This document shows, piece after piece, positions 38,101-48,473 of a stretch of 64,000 bases of DNA; the first letter of the stretch is position 1, and each line of letters starts with the position of its first letter. The DNA lies in assembly GCA_020636075.1 (NCBI GenBank), contig JACJYO010000011.1:115572-179571 (forward strand). The letters are read 5' to 3'. Made by a program: the position numbers and the translations under genes. The stretch comes from Lewinellaceae bacterium (lineage in GTDB: Bacteria > Bacteroidota > Bacteroidia > Chitinophagales > Saprospiraceae). Below the pieces are notes generated by a model. The model worked only from the letters and a program-made list of their open reading frames with translations. It did no database searches and was not told where the DNA came from.

Positions 38101-38430
38101 TACAGCGGCACCGCTACCCTGACGCTGACCACCAGCGGCGGCTCCTGCGGCACCGCCACGGATTCAAAAACACAACTGGTCAACCCCCGGCCAACCGCCG
38201 GCACCTGCAACATTGTTGATGACTTATGCCAAACCGGCATGGGTTCCGTCAAGATCGAAGCCAACGGCGGCACGCCGCCCTATGAAGTTAGCTGGACACC
38301 GGCAGATGGCACTCCAGCTTCGCCGCAAACCCTGACCAACAGTGGCGATATGATTACCATTTCAGGCTTGATTGGCGGCACGATGTACACCTTTACCGTA
38401 ACCGACAACAACGGTTGCCAGGCACAATAA
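35107..38430 (+). pseudogene. Adhesin A: glycine-rich secreted protein, frame broken at several points
   Basis: Start at ATG 35107 (MKKNMLSPALTGML); the frame is also open from 34942. About 40 polar residues precede the signal (GLYSGLFLLACFVFADQAYSQ), like the giant gene. Then come a strand-rich unit (TFETPGTYTITVPVG), a long Gly-rich domain (GGGGG, GGDGG, GGSGG), a second such unit, Ig/PKD-like modules (TYTLVSVTDADGCTA), a DLWG...DINASNFGVAL module and a final SprB-like module ending VTDNNGCQAQ. Continuity of these modules is seen only by changing frame near 36095, 36555, 36720, 37190, 37345 and 37470. No T9SS sorting domain exists. The cause may be decay, phase-variable slippage in Gly-codon runs, or base-call errors. 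First gene of the cassette; A' at 44267 is its counterpart. Confidence 0.7.
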
Positions 38431-38525
38431 CGATAACCTGACAATGAAAAAATTCAAATTGCCTTGGTTGCAACACTCAATTCAAACAACCCAGTATTTT
38501 TTACTCCATGTTTAAATAATGCCTT

Positions 38526-40823
38526 ATGATTAAGCGATATCTACTTTTTGTGACTGTGCTTGCGTGCATAGGTTTTGCCACAAATGCAGAAGGACAGTGC
38601 GAGGGCGATCTGATCGTCACGATTGCGGGCTCAGGCACGGGCTCTCCCCTGACCTTTGGCAGCGCTACGGTTACAACAGCTATTACCTGTTTCGGTGGGA
38701 CTGCTACGGTGACCTTGGTAGTCACCGGTGGTACGGAGCCATATTCATACACATTTAATGGCCAAACCAATGAAACGGGCATCTTCACGGGTGTATCGGC
38801 AGGCACAAACCTGCCGTACAGCATTACCGATGCCAGTACTTGCGGTCCAATAACCGGGAATATTACGGTGACCCAACCGGATATTTTATCGGCCACGGTG
38901 ACACCGACACAGCCAACCTGTAACGGCACAGACGATGGCATCATAGCGATCACGGGTGCCAGTGGCGGTTCGGGATCGTACGAGTACAGCATCGATGGCG
39001 GTGCGAACTGGGATGCGACGACAAGCAATACGGGCCTTGCACCGGGGACTTACGATGTTCAAATCCGGGATGCGAACCACCCGGGATGTGTAATTGATCT
39101 GGATGGCGTGGGCAATACAGCCTTGACCTACCCGGCAGCCCTTGCCGCGACGGTAACGTTAACGCAGCCGACCTGTAACGGCACAGATGACGGTGTGATC
39201 GACATCAGCGCCAGCGGTGGATCGGGTTCGTTTGAATACAGCATCGACGGCGGCTCAACGTGGACGGCAACAACGAACAACACGGGCCTGGCACCGGGCA
39301 ATTATGGCGTACAAGTACGGGATGCGAACCATACCGCCTGCGTGCTGGACAAAGGCACTTCAGCCTTGGCCTACCCGGTGGTTTTATCAGCCACAGTTAC
39401 ACCAACCCAGCCAACCTGTAACGGAACAAACAACGGCATCATAGCGATCACGGGTGCTGCTGGCGGATCGGGTTCGTATGAATACAGCATCGATGGGGGG
39501 AGCAGTTGGGATGCTATGACAAGCAACACGGGCCTTGCACCGAACACCTACGATGTTCAAATCCGGGATGCGAACCACCCGGGATGTATAATTGATTTGG
39601 ATGGCGTGGGCAACACGGTGTTGACCGAGCCGGATGAACTGTTGGCGACCGCCACCTCGACCCCGGTCTCCTGCAACGGCGGAAACAACGGCACGGCCAC
39701 GGTAACCCATACCGGCGGCAACAGCACCTTCAGTTACGACTGGGCCGGCACGCCAACGGGCGACGGCACAGCCACGATCACAGGCCTGACGGCCGGAGAC
39801 TACACGGTTACGGTTACGGACGACAAGGGTTGCGAGACCACGACAAGCGTAGCGGTATCCGAGCCTGCAGCCGCCCTGATGGTTTCCATAACTCCGTTTG
39901 AGCCATATTGTAATGGAGAAAACACCGGCCAGGCCGTTGCAACACCCACAGGCGGTACCCCTGGGTACACCTACCTCTGGAACAACGGGAACACCACGGA
40001 TAATCCTACAGGCCTGGTCGCCGGGACATATACGGTGGTGGTAACCGATTCAAAATTGTGTACCGCCAGCGCTACGACGGTAGTTACAGAACCCGACCTT
40101 GTGGTAGCCAGCGGCACCCAGGTGAATGTGCTCTGCAACGGCGCGGCCACCGGCTCCATCGACCTGGAGGTAACTGGCGGTAGCGGTACTTACTTTTATA
40201 ACTGGAGCAACGGCGCCAGTACACAGGACATTTCCGGCCTCGCTGCCGGTGAATACACCGTCGATATTACTGAAGTTAATGGCTGTACGGTAACCGGAAC
40301 GACCACTTTTACCATAACACAAATATCAGCCATTATGGTAGACGCCTCCGTCACCTCCAACCACAACGGCGCCCAAGTCAGCTGCGCCACCGGCCAGGGT
40401 ACGGATGACGATGGGGAAATCACGGTCAGCGCAACCGGCGGCACCCCGGGCTACATGTACAGCGTCGACAACGGCGGCACCTACCAGGGGACGGGTGATT
40501 TCAGCGGCCTCACTGCCGGCACCTACACGGTAGTGGTCAAGGATGCCAATAATTGCACCTCCTCCAGCACCGTAACGATCAACGCGCCAACACCGATAAC
40601 CGCCGGCACCTGCACCAATGCAGAGGACAAATGCCAACTGAGTGCCGGTCAAGTGCGTGTGGATGCATCGGGCGGTACGGGTGCGCTGATGGCTTCCTGG
40701 ACGAGCACCTGCACGCCCATGAGCGGCGGGCCGATGGCCATTCCGGCTACCTTCTCGGGTTTGACGGGTAATTGTGTTTATAATTTTACTGTCGAAGACG
40801 CCAACAATTGTAAAGTGCCTTAG
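38526..40823 (+). CDS. Adhesin B: SprB-repeat protein without T9SS signal
   Basis: The 765-residue product has a signal peptide (MIKRYLLFVTVLACIGFATNAEGQ). It opens with CEGDLIVTIAGSGTGSPLT, a segment shared with B', C and C'. About seven SprB-like modules follow, including three close repeats of the type TPTQPTCNGTDDGIIAITG...GSYEYSIDGG...GLAPGTYDVQIRDANHPGC. The last module ends FTVEDANNCKVP and stop, one strand short of the internal repeats, which continue TTTSVAVSEP after the same Cys. There is no T9SS sorting domain. SprB repeats are Ig-like modules of gliding and surface adhesins. It is 95 bp after A and is followed by a hairpin and gene C. Confidence 0.85.
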   Translation: MIKRYLLFVTVLACIGFATNAEGQCEGDLIVTIAGSGTGSPLTFGSATVTTAITCFGGTATVTLVVTGGTEPYSYTFNGQTNETGIFTGVSAGTNLPYSITDASTCGPITGNITVTQPDILSATVTPTQPTCNGTDDGIIAITGASGGSGSYEYSIDGGANWDATTSNTGLAPGTYDVQIRDANHPGCVIDLDGVGNTALTYPAALAATVTLTQPTCNGTDDGVIDISASGGSGSFEYSIDGGSTWTATTNNTGLAPGNYGVQVRDANHTACVLDKGTSALAYPVVLSATVTPTQPTCNGTNNGIIAITGAAGGSGSYEYSIDGGSSWDAMTSNTGLAPNTYDVQIRDANHPGCIIDLDGVGNTVLTEPDELLATATSTPVSCNGGNNGTATVTHTGGNSTFSYDWAGTPTGDGTATITGLTAGDYTVTVTDDKGCETTTSVAVSEPAAALMVSITPFEPYCNGENTGQAVATPTGGTPGYTYLWNNGNTTDNPTGLVAGTYTVVVTDSKLCTASATTVVTEPDLVVASGTQVNVLCNGAATGSIDLEVTGGSGTYFYNWSNGASTQDISGLAAGEYTVDITEVNGCTVTGTTTFTITQISAIMVDASVTSNHNGAQVSCATGQGTDDDGEITVSATGGTPGYMYSVDNGGTYQGTGDFSGLTAGTYTVVVKDANNCTSSSTVTINAPTPITAGTCTNAEDKCQLSAGQVRVDASGGTGALMASWTSTCTPMSGGPMAIPATFSGLTGNCVYNFTVEDANNCKVP

Positions 40824-40856
40824 GAAACCAACACCAAAAACTACCCAACCGGAGTG

Positions 40857-40890
40857 GGTGTACACTTTTGAAATTTGAAAAGTGTACACC
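40857..40890. repeat. Minimal R3-type palindrome after adhesin B
   Basis: GGTGTACACTTTT and AAAAGTGTACACC form perfect 13-bp arms around 8 nt. The ends match the R3 elements (GGTGTACA...). It lies 33 bp after the stop of B and may act as a transcription boundary. Confidence 0.7.
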
Positions 40891-40930
40891 TCCCCGGTAG
40901 GTAAAGTCGGTGGCAATGCACCCAATAATC

Positions 40931-40991
40931 AGACAGGATTAACGGGGTTCAGCAGGGTTCCAAATCTTGTAAAATCCTGTTAATCCTGTCT
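40931..40991 (+). promoter_or_regulatory. Hairpin between adhesin B and C
   Basis: AGACAGGATTAAC and GTTAATCCTGTCT are perfect 13-bp arms around a 35-nt loop that itself repeats the GGATTAAC/AATCCTG theme. It ends 17 bp before the start of C. The same hairpin precedes C' at 51433-51493. It could be an attenuator or mRNA-stability element setting the C to B ratio. Confidence 0.55.
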
Positions 40992-41008
40992 AAAATAACA
41001 AGAATGCG

Positions 41009-42966
41009 ATGATACAAAAGCGCCTACTACAAGCCAGTTTCCTGTTCGCCAGCCTGTTGGCAGCGGCCGGTCAACTCCGCGCGCAGTGCATGGGGCCCAT
41101 GTCGGTGCCGATCGCCGGTTCACAAACCGGCCTGGCCCTGACGGCCTCGGAAACCCACGTGGATGCGCTCTGCCCCGGCGTCGACGGCTCGGCCACGATC
41201 TCGGCCACGGGCGGTACGGGTCCGTACATGGGCACCGGCACTTTCCCGCAGATGCCGGGCACGCACGTGTACACGGTGACGGATGCGAACAGTTGCACGA
41301 CCACGGTGGAAGTGACGATCGCGGTGCTCGACAACACGCCGCCGAGCATCACCTGCCCGATCCTGAACCTGTCTGTGCTGACGAATCCCGGCGCTTGTAC
41401 CTTCACGGTGCCCGGCACGGCCTACGACCCTGTGGTGAACGACAACTGCGGAATCGCCAGCGTGAGCTATTCGGTGGTGAGCGGCAGCGTATCCCCGGCG
41501 ACGGGCGCCAGCCTGGCAGGCGCGGTCTTTCAGGCAGGCAGCCATACCATCGAGTGGAAAGTGACCGACCTCACGGGCCTGATGAACACCTGCCAGTTCA
41601 CCCTGGAGGTGGCGCCCTGCCTCAGTATCACGGGCCACCTGATCTGGAACGGCGGCAGCGCGCCCAACCCGACAGGGGTAGGGGAGGCCATGGTGTTCTT
41701 GTCGGGGCCCAGCGCCGATTCGGACGGCCCGACGGCCCCTGGCCTGATCCCCGCCGGCGGGGCGTACGAACTGACAGCCACTACCAACGGCGCATACACC
41801 ATCACCCCGGTGAAAAACATCATCGACCCGCCATTTTACACCTCGCTGCTCAACGGCGTGGATGCCGGCGACGCTACGGCCCTGCAACGGCACCTGGTAG
41901 GCCTCGACACGCTTACCGACATGTATCGCCGGATTGCGGGCGACTGCAACAAGAGTTCCACCCTGTCGACGCTCGATGCGGCCATCATCCGGCAGGCCAT
42001 CCTGCTGAACCCGGCTGCGCTGAGTATTTTGAAAAACACCCGCTCGTGGCGCTTTGTGCCGGTGGAAACAGCCCTGCCGTTTATCGACCTGTACACCCTG
42101 CCACCGTTTGAGGAAACGCGGTTTTTGCCGAGTCTGGCGGGCGATATCAGCGGTCAGGATTTCTACGGCATCAAAGTGGGCGACGTGGTGGAAACAGCCA
42201 ACCCGGCTATCCGCCCCGACCCGGATGCCAAGCCGCTGGTGTGGCGGGTGCGCGACCGCCTGCTGAAAACGGGCCAGACGATCAACCTGGATTTTTCGGT
42301 GGAAAACTTCACCGACCTGGCGGCGTTCCAGTATGCGCTGCACTTCAACCCCGCGCAACTGCAATTTGAACAGGTGGAAATCATCGGCAACAGCCTGGGG
42401 CTGGATGCTTCGGGCAATTTCGGGCAGTACAACATCCAGTTGGGTGAACTGCGGGCGGTGTGGTCGGTGGCGCAGGGGCAAACCCTGCTGAACTATACGC
42501 CGCAGTTCCGCTTGCGCTTCAAGGTGCTCGACGGGGGCATGAAGTTGAGTGAGGCCCTGTCGATCAACCCGGCAAGCATGAATCCGGTAGCCTACACCTC
42601 GGTGCTGTCCCCGCGGGAAGTGCAGTTGAAATTTGTGGACTACGAAAACCGGCGTCCGGTGCAGGATCGCGACGAAGATCCCACCAGCGACCTGACCGCT
42701 ACCGATTTCGAACTGCTGCAAAACCGGCCCAACCCCTTCAGCGACCGCACGGTGATCGGCTTCACCTTGCCGGAGCCTGCGCAGCCCAACTGCGGGTACT
42801 CGACCTGAGCGGCCGCGAGTTGCTCCGCATCGACAAAAACTACCCGGCGGGCTACAACGAAGAAACGCTGGAACTGCGTGAACTCGGTACCAGCGGTATT
42901 TTGTACTACGAACTGACAACGCCGTTTGGGAAACTGACGCGGAAGATGACGGGCCTGGGGCGGTAA
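41009..42966 (+). pseudogene. Adhesin anchor C: dockerin/cohesin-like T9SS protein, one-base frameshift near the end
   Basis: Near-identical to C' (51511-53469). Signal peptide MIQKRLLQASFLFASLLAAAGQ..., N-terminal CMGPMSVPIAGSQTGLALT, one SprB-like module, one HYR module, a SpaA/carboxypeptidase-like beta module (about 200-280), a dockerin-like module (GDCNKSSTLSTLDAAIIRQA, near 310-335), a cohesin-like module (430-540) and a T9SS sorting domain. A single G is missing at about 42775 (CCGGAGCCTGCG here, CCGGAGGCCTGCG in C'). The frame then stops at 42808 after LPEPAQPNCGYST, dropping the last 52 residues of the sorting domain. The remaining codons continue in the shifted frame to 42966. If real, this copy cannot be anchored by T9SS. 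A base-call error is possible. Confidence 0.85.
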
Positions 42967-42988
42967 GGTGTGGTTTTGATTTTTTGGG

Positions 42989-43022
42989 AAAAGCCTTTCT
43001 GTGTTTGTGCAGGGGGCTTTTT
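42989..43022 (+). terminator. Terminator-like hairpin after C
   Basis: AAAAGCC pairs with GGCTTTT across a 19-nt loop and is followed by further T residues. The same structure follows C'. Confidence 0.55.
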
Positions 43023-43070
43023 ATTGGTGGGATTTCTTGGCGCATTTCGCGTGCGGGGTCGGCCTTCCCC

Positions 43071-43222
43071 AACCTCCCCGGGGAGGGGCATCCTCACGTT
43101 TTTTTAGATTGGAATTAGGGCAAACGCTTCTTTCGCGGTTGTGGAGTGGGCTTACACTCTCATATTAAATTAAACGTGAAATGAGGGCAGACTCCTCCCC
43201 TCGGGAGGAGGGGCCGGGGGCA
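43071..43222. repeat. Repeat element R1, copy a
   Basis: A 150-bp G/C-flanked element with imperfect inverted ends (GGGGAGGGGCATCCTCACGTTT and, at the other end, AAACGTG...CTCCTCCCC). It recurs at 53590-53745, diverged, and at 54366-54520, almost identical. Confidence 0.75.
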
Positions 43223-43232
43223 TAGCCATCAA

Positions 43233-43467
43233 CTTAATACTACTTTGTCACTTTAAAGTTGCCCCACCCGAAAAAACAAGCAATGTCGAATATCGAACAC
43301 CCAATGTCCAATTTCGAAGTGTTTTGATTGTGGGCACAGCACTTTTTTCGCATTTTGTTTATCCAGTTCATCCCTTCTTCGGATCAAACTACTTCGAAAT
43401 TGGACATTCGGCGTTCGATATTCGACATTCAATACCATAGTGTTTAAAGTAACAACGTAGTATTAAG
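43233..43467. repeat. Repeat element R2, copy a: nested 235-bp palindrome
   Basis: Outer arms CTTAATACTAC...CTTTAAA pair with TTTAAAG...GTAGTATTAAG at the far end. Inner arms of about 39 bp (from AATGTCGAATATCGAAC to its complement GTTCGATATTCGACATT) pair inside. A 61-codon reading frame within is a by-product. It is identical to 53753-53987. It looks like a MITE or large hairpin repeat. Confidence 0.85.
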
Positions 43468-43476
43468 GAATCCGAA

Positions 43477-43600
43477 GAGGTGAACTACTTTTCAAATTTC
43501 AAATTTTTCTTTTCAAATTTCAAATAGAGCCCTTTGGGAATATCCTTTTGATTTGAAATTGGAAATTTGAAAAGAAAAATTTGAAAAGTTGTACACCCCC
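43477..43600. repeat. Palindromic repeat element R3, copy 2
   Basis: Arms of CTTTTCAAATTTCAAATTTTTC type end in GTTGTACACC. The loop is GAGCCCTTTGGGAATATCC, the reverse complement of the loop type in copy 1, so this copy is inverted. Confidence 0.8.
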
Positions 43601-44266
43601 TCTTAACCCTTAAGTTACTGGCTATGGAGACCGGGGCGCGCGCTTTGTCCACTATTAGACAAACACCAATAAAAATTAACCCACCCCAATAACCAGATTG
43701 CGGTATTTGCCAGTACATTTGTCAGGTCAATTTTATCCGACACCCCAAAATTTCCGTTCTAATCTCCAGCAGGTCTCGGGCCGGTTCCGTTAAGTCAATT
43801 ATTCGAATTAACCTTCCTCAAAAAGGAGTCGGCGGCACCCATCTGCACCTAACCAGTTCCAGAACAAGTTTGGCATTATTTCCTACCTGTCATCATTCGA
43901 TTTAAAGATGGACAGGCGGGTTTTTGGTATTTAAACGTGCATTTAAACGGTTTAATCCGGATTTTATAGCTCCGGTTCCGGCTGCCCGAAAACGAACGCC
44001 GGCGCCTCTCAACAAAATAGTCACTTGAATACTAATCCATTCTCGCCGCGCATGGGCGGTGTTCCGGCAGGGCTTGCCGGGCATGCCTTGCGCCGCCGCG
44101 CATCAGCCATCTGTTCAGCCACCCGGCTCGCCCCTCCGGCGCCCGGGCTCTTTGGCATTTTTTTACCCAGCATGGATCGACGGACCCCAACCTTCCTCCC
44201 AGCTTTTTGGCTGGGCCGGCTGGCCGCGTTTTTTACCAATCACCTGTTCACCCAAAATAAGACAGT
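43601..44266. other. Intergenic region upstream of A'
   Basis: No gene or repeat is convincing in this 670-bp stretch. It contains a short palindrome CCCAGC-TTTTTG-GCTGGG about 60 bp before the A' start. The region must hold the promoter of the second cassette unless that is read through from C. Confidence 0.4.
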
Positions 44267-47200
44267 ATGAACCGAATTCCAATACCTGCGAAAAATGCTG
44301 CTCGGCAGGATCGTTTATTATTTGAAAGCCCCGGGGTGGGTTGGTCGGGTTTTTGGAAGGCTGGGTGGCTGGTGATTGTGGCCTGTTGAATTTTGGGATT
44401 GTGGGGAGTGCCTGGGGGCAGACCGTGGTGAATACCGCAGCCGGCAAACCGGTGACTGGAATGTTCCGGCCCTAATGGTACCTGGGAACAGTGGAATGGG
44501 TCGGCTTGGGTAACGCAGAATCAAGTGGTGATGGATACCCTGTAGTTGCGGGAACGGCTACAAGTGCAGAGCTTAGCGGTAAAGCTCTCATACAGTTTCT
44601 CTACCGGCCGGTATCCAAGCAGGATTTACTCATTATGCTATGGATGGATGCAAACACCAACACTACGTTGGGAGGTACCGATTTAAGTTCTTGGTCAGTT
44701 TGTATTCCGATAACACTAGTGGTCATAGGAGGGCTGCATATTATAAAGAAGCAACTGGTTCTGAGGAACTTCAATTACAGTTACTACTTCAAGTAGTGAG
44801 CGAAGTGTACATAATGTCTATCGTATTGCTGCCGGTACTTGGCAGGGCGTCCCGGAAGCAAGTGGATTGGTTTCAGGTACAGGTACAAGTGCTAATCCGC
44901 CAAGTCTTAACCCTGCTTTATGGGGAAATGAGCCAACGATGTGGCTAATTGCAGCACATATACAAGGAGGCGGATTAACGGTGACTGCTCCTACCAATTA
45001 CACGTCTAACTTAATTAGCCAGCAAACCAGAACGAATACTGGTAGTGGAGATGCGACTATGTCAAGTTCTTACAGATTACTTATGGCTGATTCAGAGAAC
45101 CCTGGCTCATTTAATTATGGTTCCTCCCGACTTTACTCAGCATCTACGATTGCCGTGCGGGGTTTGCAGTCCTATACTCCCATTGCTTACCCACAGTCAA
45201 CAACTGCATCATTCCCTGTGGTGGCCAGTACGAATACCAGTATTCACGACTTTTCCAGTTCTGTACATACGATAAGTCTTCCTTCGGGTATTCAAACCAA
45301 CGACCTTTTGCTTGTTTTCTGGACAGATGGGCGCAAAATACTACTGCACCCAGCATGCCGTCAGGTTGGACAGAACTTTATTCAAGTACAGCCGGCAATG
45401 TGGCACGTTACGTTTGGTACAAAATTGCAGATGGTACAGAAGGCACTTCCGTTTCAACACAGAATTCATTTCAGGAACGTAGCGCACATGTTACATATCG
45501 CATCTCTGCAGGTACATATGAAGGATTGCCAACCTCCGCTACATTGGCTACCGGGACAAGCACAAACGAACCTCCTCAGAACACTCCACCGGGGAAGTAG
45601 TAAATACTTATGGATCGCTGCAACTCATGCAGCATCTTTAAGTTCAACAACGGCCCCAAGCAGCGCTCCAACTAATTATGCTGATCTGCAATCATCTTTT
45701 AGTGATGGGACAGGTGGAAGTAATGGAGTGAGAACATTTACGGCCACGCGCGAACTAGAGGCAGCATCTGAAGATCCGGGAACATTTGGATGGTCATTAA
45801 GTACTGCATGGGCTACAAATACGGTTGCTATCAAGGGGCAGCCTATTGCCATTGCCACGGTAAGAAACACCCACACCGTCACTGTAACTGCGGACGTCAC
45901 CGTTGGACAAGTCACCATTGATGCAGGCGGCACAGTAATCGTAAACAACGGTATCACGTTTACTACACCAGCCAGTGGTACGTTTAATGTAAATGGCACG
46001 CTCCGAATGAATACGGCAACCGCGCTCATGGCGGGTGCCGGAACCTTTCGTTGAATAGTGGCGGTACGCTGGGTATTACTTCTCCGCAAGGCATCACTAC
46101 TGCCGCCTGTGGTACTGGAGGCACCTGTGGTAATGTGGGACAACTGCCCGGACTTTTAGTACCGGCGCTAACTATGAATATAATGGTACTGCCACACAAG
46201 TCACCGGCAATGGCCTGCCGGCCACTGTGAATAGTTTAAAATAGACAACTCAGGGGCAGTACAGGCGTGACACTTACCGGCAATGTAACCGCAACCACCC
46301 TGAATCTGACAAATGGTTTGCTGACCACCGGGGCAAATAGTGTTACGGTTCCTACGGCAGGTTCGATCACCAATGCTTCGGCGTCGAGACATGTAAACGG
46401 CAACCTTTGTCGTGGCATCGCGTCCGGAGCAAACACCACAATTATCCAATCGGTACGGCTTCGGCCTATGCGCCGGCGAGTATTGCTTTCAAGCCGGTAC
46501 CACGGCGGGCACCATGTTGGTTCAACCACCAATGGCGATCATCCGAACATCGCCAGCTCGGATGTGGATGCGGTTAATTCCGTTAACCGCTACTGGTCAT
46601 TTGTCATTCAAACCGGTCTGGCCACAGCCAATTATAACGCCACCTTCAACTGGGTGGATGGCACTCCGGTGGATGAAGACGCCGGTTTTGACCACACGAC
46701 CGCTATTGTCGGAAAATACACGTCCAGTACCTGGACCTATCCTACCGTAGGAACGCGAACCACTTCGTCCATCGAGATCACTGGAGTAAGCGGGTTTAGC
46801 GATTTTCAGGTAGGGAATGGGGGCTGTGAAGATCCTGATATGCCTACGGTTTCTGCATCTCTCACCGCTATTTGTGAGGAGGAAGCAGCACCCTAAGTAT
46901 CACGGGAGGCAATTTAAATGATGCCACAAACTGGCAATGGTATTCCGGTTCTTGTGGTGGCACGCCTGTAGGGACAGGGCATCTATTATGGTGTCGCCTG
47001 GCGGTACTACCACATATTATGTCCGTGGTGAAGGCGGCTGTGTAACACCGGGAGCGTGTGCAGATGTGACGGTGACGGTGGATTCTGACCCGGCACAGCC
47101 GACAACACCACCTCCAATGCAACCATCTGCGAACGGACACCAAAACACTCACAGGCACGCCGGCTGGCGGCACGTGGAGTGTTGAAAGCGGCGGCGGTTC

Positions 47201-48378
47201 TATTTTGGGCAATATCTCACGCCTGCCGATGTGGCGGTCAATACCAGCGTGACGGTTCGCTACACAATAGCCGCCAATGGCGCCTGCCCTGCAACGTTTG
47301 AAGACGTGACGTTTACGGTTAACGCCGAACCTGTTGCCACGACTGGCGGCGACGCCACCGTTTGCATTACAGCGGGCAGTTATGTACTGACGGGCAACAC
47401 GCCATCTGCCGGTACGGGCACCTGGAGCATTCTGGGTGGTAGCGTCAATATGAGCCTGAGCCAGTTCAGCAGTGTCAACGACCCATCAGCAACGTTTACG
47501 CCGATCACAACGGGTATCTATTTTCTGCGCTGGACGGTATCGAATCCGCCCTGCACAGACAAATTCAGCAACATGACGCTGACTTTTACGCAAATATCTG
47601 CTCCTCGGCTTCGGCCTCGGCCTCGCCAACCACGATATGTGTCGGCGGCTCTTCGACACTTAGTTTGAGCGGTGGCGGTGGCGGCGATTATGAAAGCATT
47701 GTTTGGTACACTGGTTCCTGCGGCGGCACGCAGGTGGGCACAGGCAACGGCCTGTCTGTGAGCCCGGTCACGACGACAACTTACTTTGGGCGTTACGAAA
47801 ACGGCTCGCCCTGCAACTATGCCACTACTTGTGTGACGGCGGTTGTAACGGTGGAAGCTGACCCAATAGCCCCGGTAATCGCCAAAAGCCCCAATCTAGC
47901 CGCAGTCTGCGAGGGAACAACCCTCACCGTCTCGGTTACAACGTCGGGTAGCGGTGGCACGGGCACCTGTGATGACGAGTATCGTTATTCTACAGACAAT
48001 GGTGGCATCTGGAGCTCCTGGTCGCCTTCGTTGCCGAGTTTCGCGGCAGTCACCGGAACAAACCTGGTCGAAAGCCGCCGCAATTGTGATGGTGATGGTT
48101 GCAATTCGAACGTCAACCAGGTTTCCTGGACGGTCAACCCCCGGCCCACCGCCGGCACCTGCAACGAAGTACCCGATGCCTGCTACAACAACATGGGCTC
48201 TATCGACGTACAAGCCAGCGGCGGCACACCGCCCTACACCGTAACCTGGTCACCCATGCACGGTTCACTATCGCCGGCACTGGCTAACGATGGCGATACA
48301 GGCACGATATCCGGCCTGCACGCCGGACAAGCATACACGATTACCGTAACTGATTCAAACGGCTGCCAGGCGCCATAG
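44267..48378 (+). pseudogene. Adhesin A': multi-domain secreted protein, frame broken at many points
   Basis: ATG 44267 opens MNRIPIPAKNAARQDRLLFE and a hydrophobic segment that becomes a signal (LLNFGIVGSAWGQ) only after a frame change near 44385. Following frames in turn gives: a strand-rich module found in two copies (SGTGTSANPPSLNP..., then PSGWTELYSSTAGNVARYV and ATGTSTNEPP), a beta-helix-like unit (TFNVNGTLRMNTATAL, then NVTATTLNLTNGLLTT), a unit matching residues about 600-750 of the giant protein (SVNRYWSF, TYPTVGT, SGFSDFQVG), Ig/PKD-like modules and a final SprB-like module ending VTDSNGCQAP. At least seven frame changes are needed. No T9SS domain. It occupies the A position of the second cassette, though its front half differs from A, which is Gly-rich. 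Confidence 0.7.
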
Positions 48379-48473
48379 TCCGGCAATGTGACTGCTCATT
48401 CATGTGCTTTTATTTTATGCATCACCATTATAATTCATTCGAAAATTCTTACTCCACGTTTAAAAAATGCCTT

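Larger units (their letters stand above)
40919..43498 (+). repeat. Long direct repeat, copy 1 (C gene and flanks)
   Basis: From CACCCAATAATCAGACAGG through gene C, its terminator and repeats R1-R2 to the start of R3, this stretch matches 51421-54018 almost base for base. The downstream part from 43201 on appears identical. The copies are 10.5 kb apart in direct orientation, so recombination could delete or amplify A', B' and one C. Confidence 0.8.

Noticed and set aside
38430..41009. Stop-codon readthrough joining A, B and C into one polypeptide
   Set aside because: B and C each begin with a complete signal peptide and are separated by 95-185 bp of noncoding DNA with hairpins.
44867..46054. 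A single 395-aa protein across this interval
   Set aside because: The middle third (about 45325-45595) is an out-of-frame translation; the neighbouring frame carries the expected WTELYSSTAG...YRISAG module. It is part of broken gene A'.
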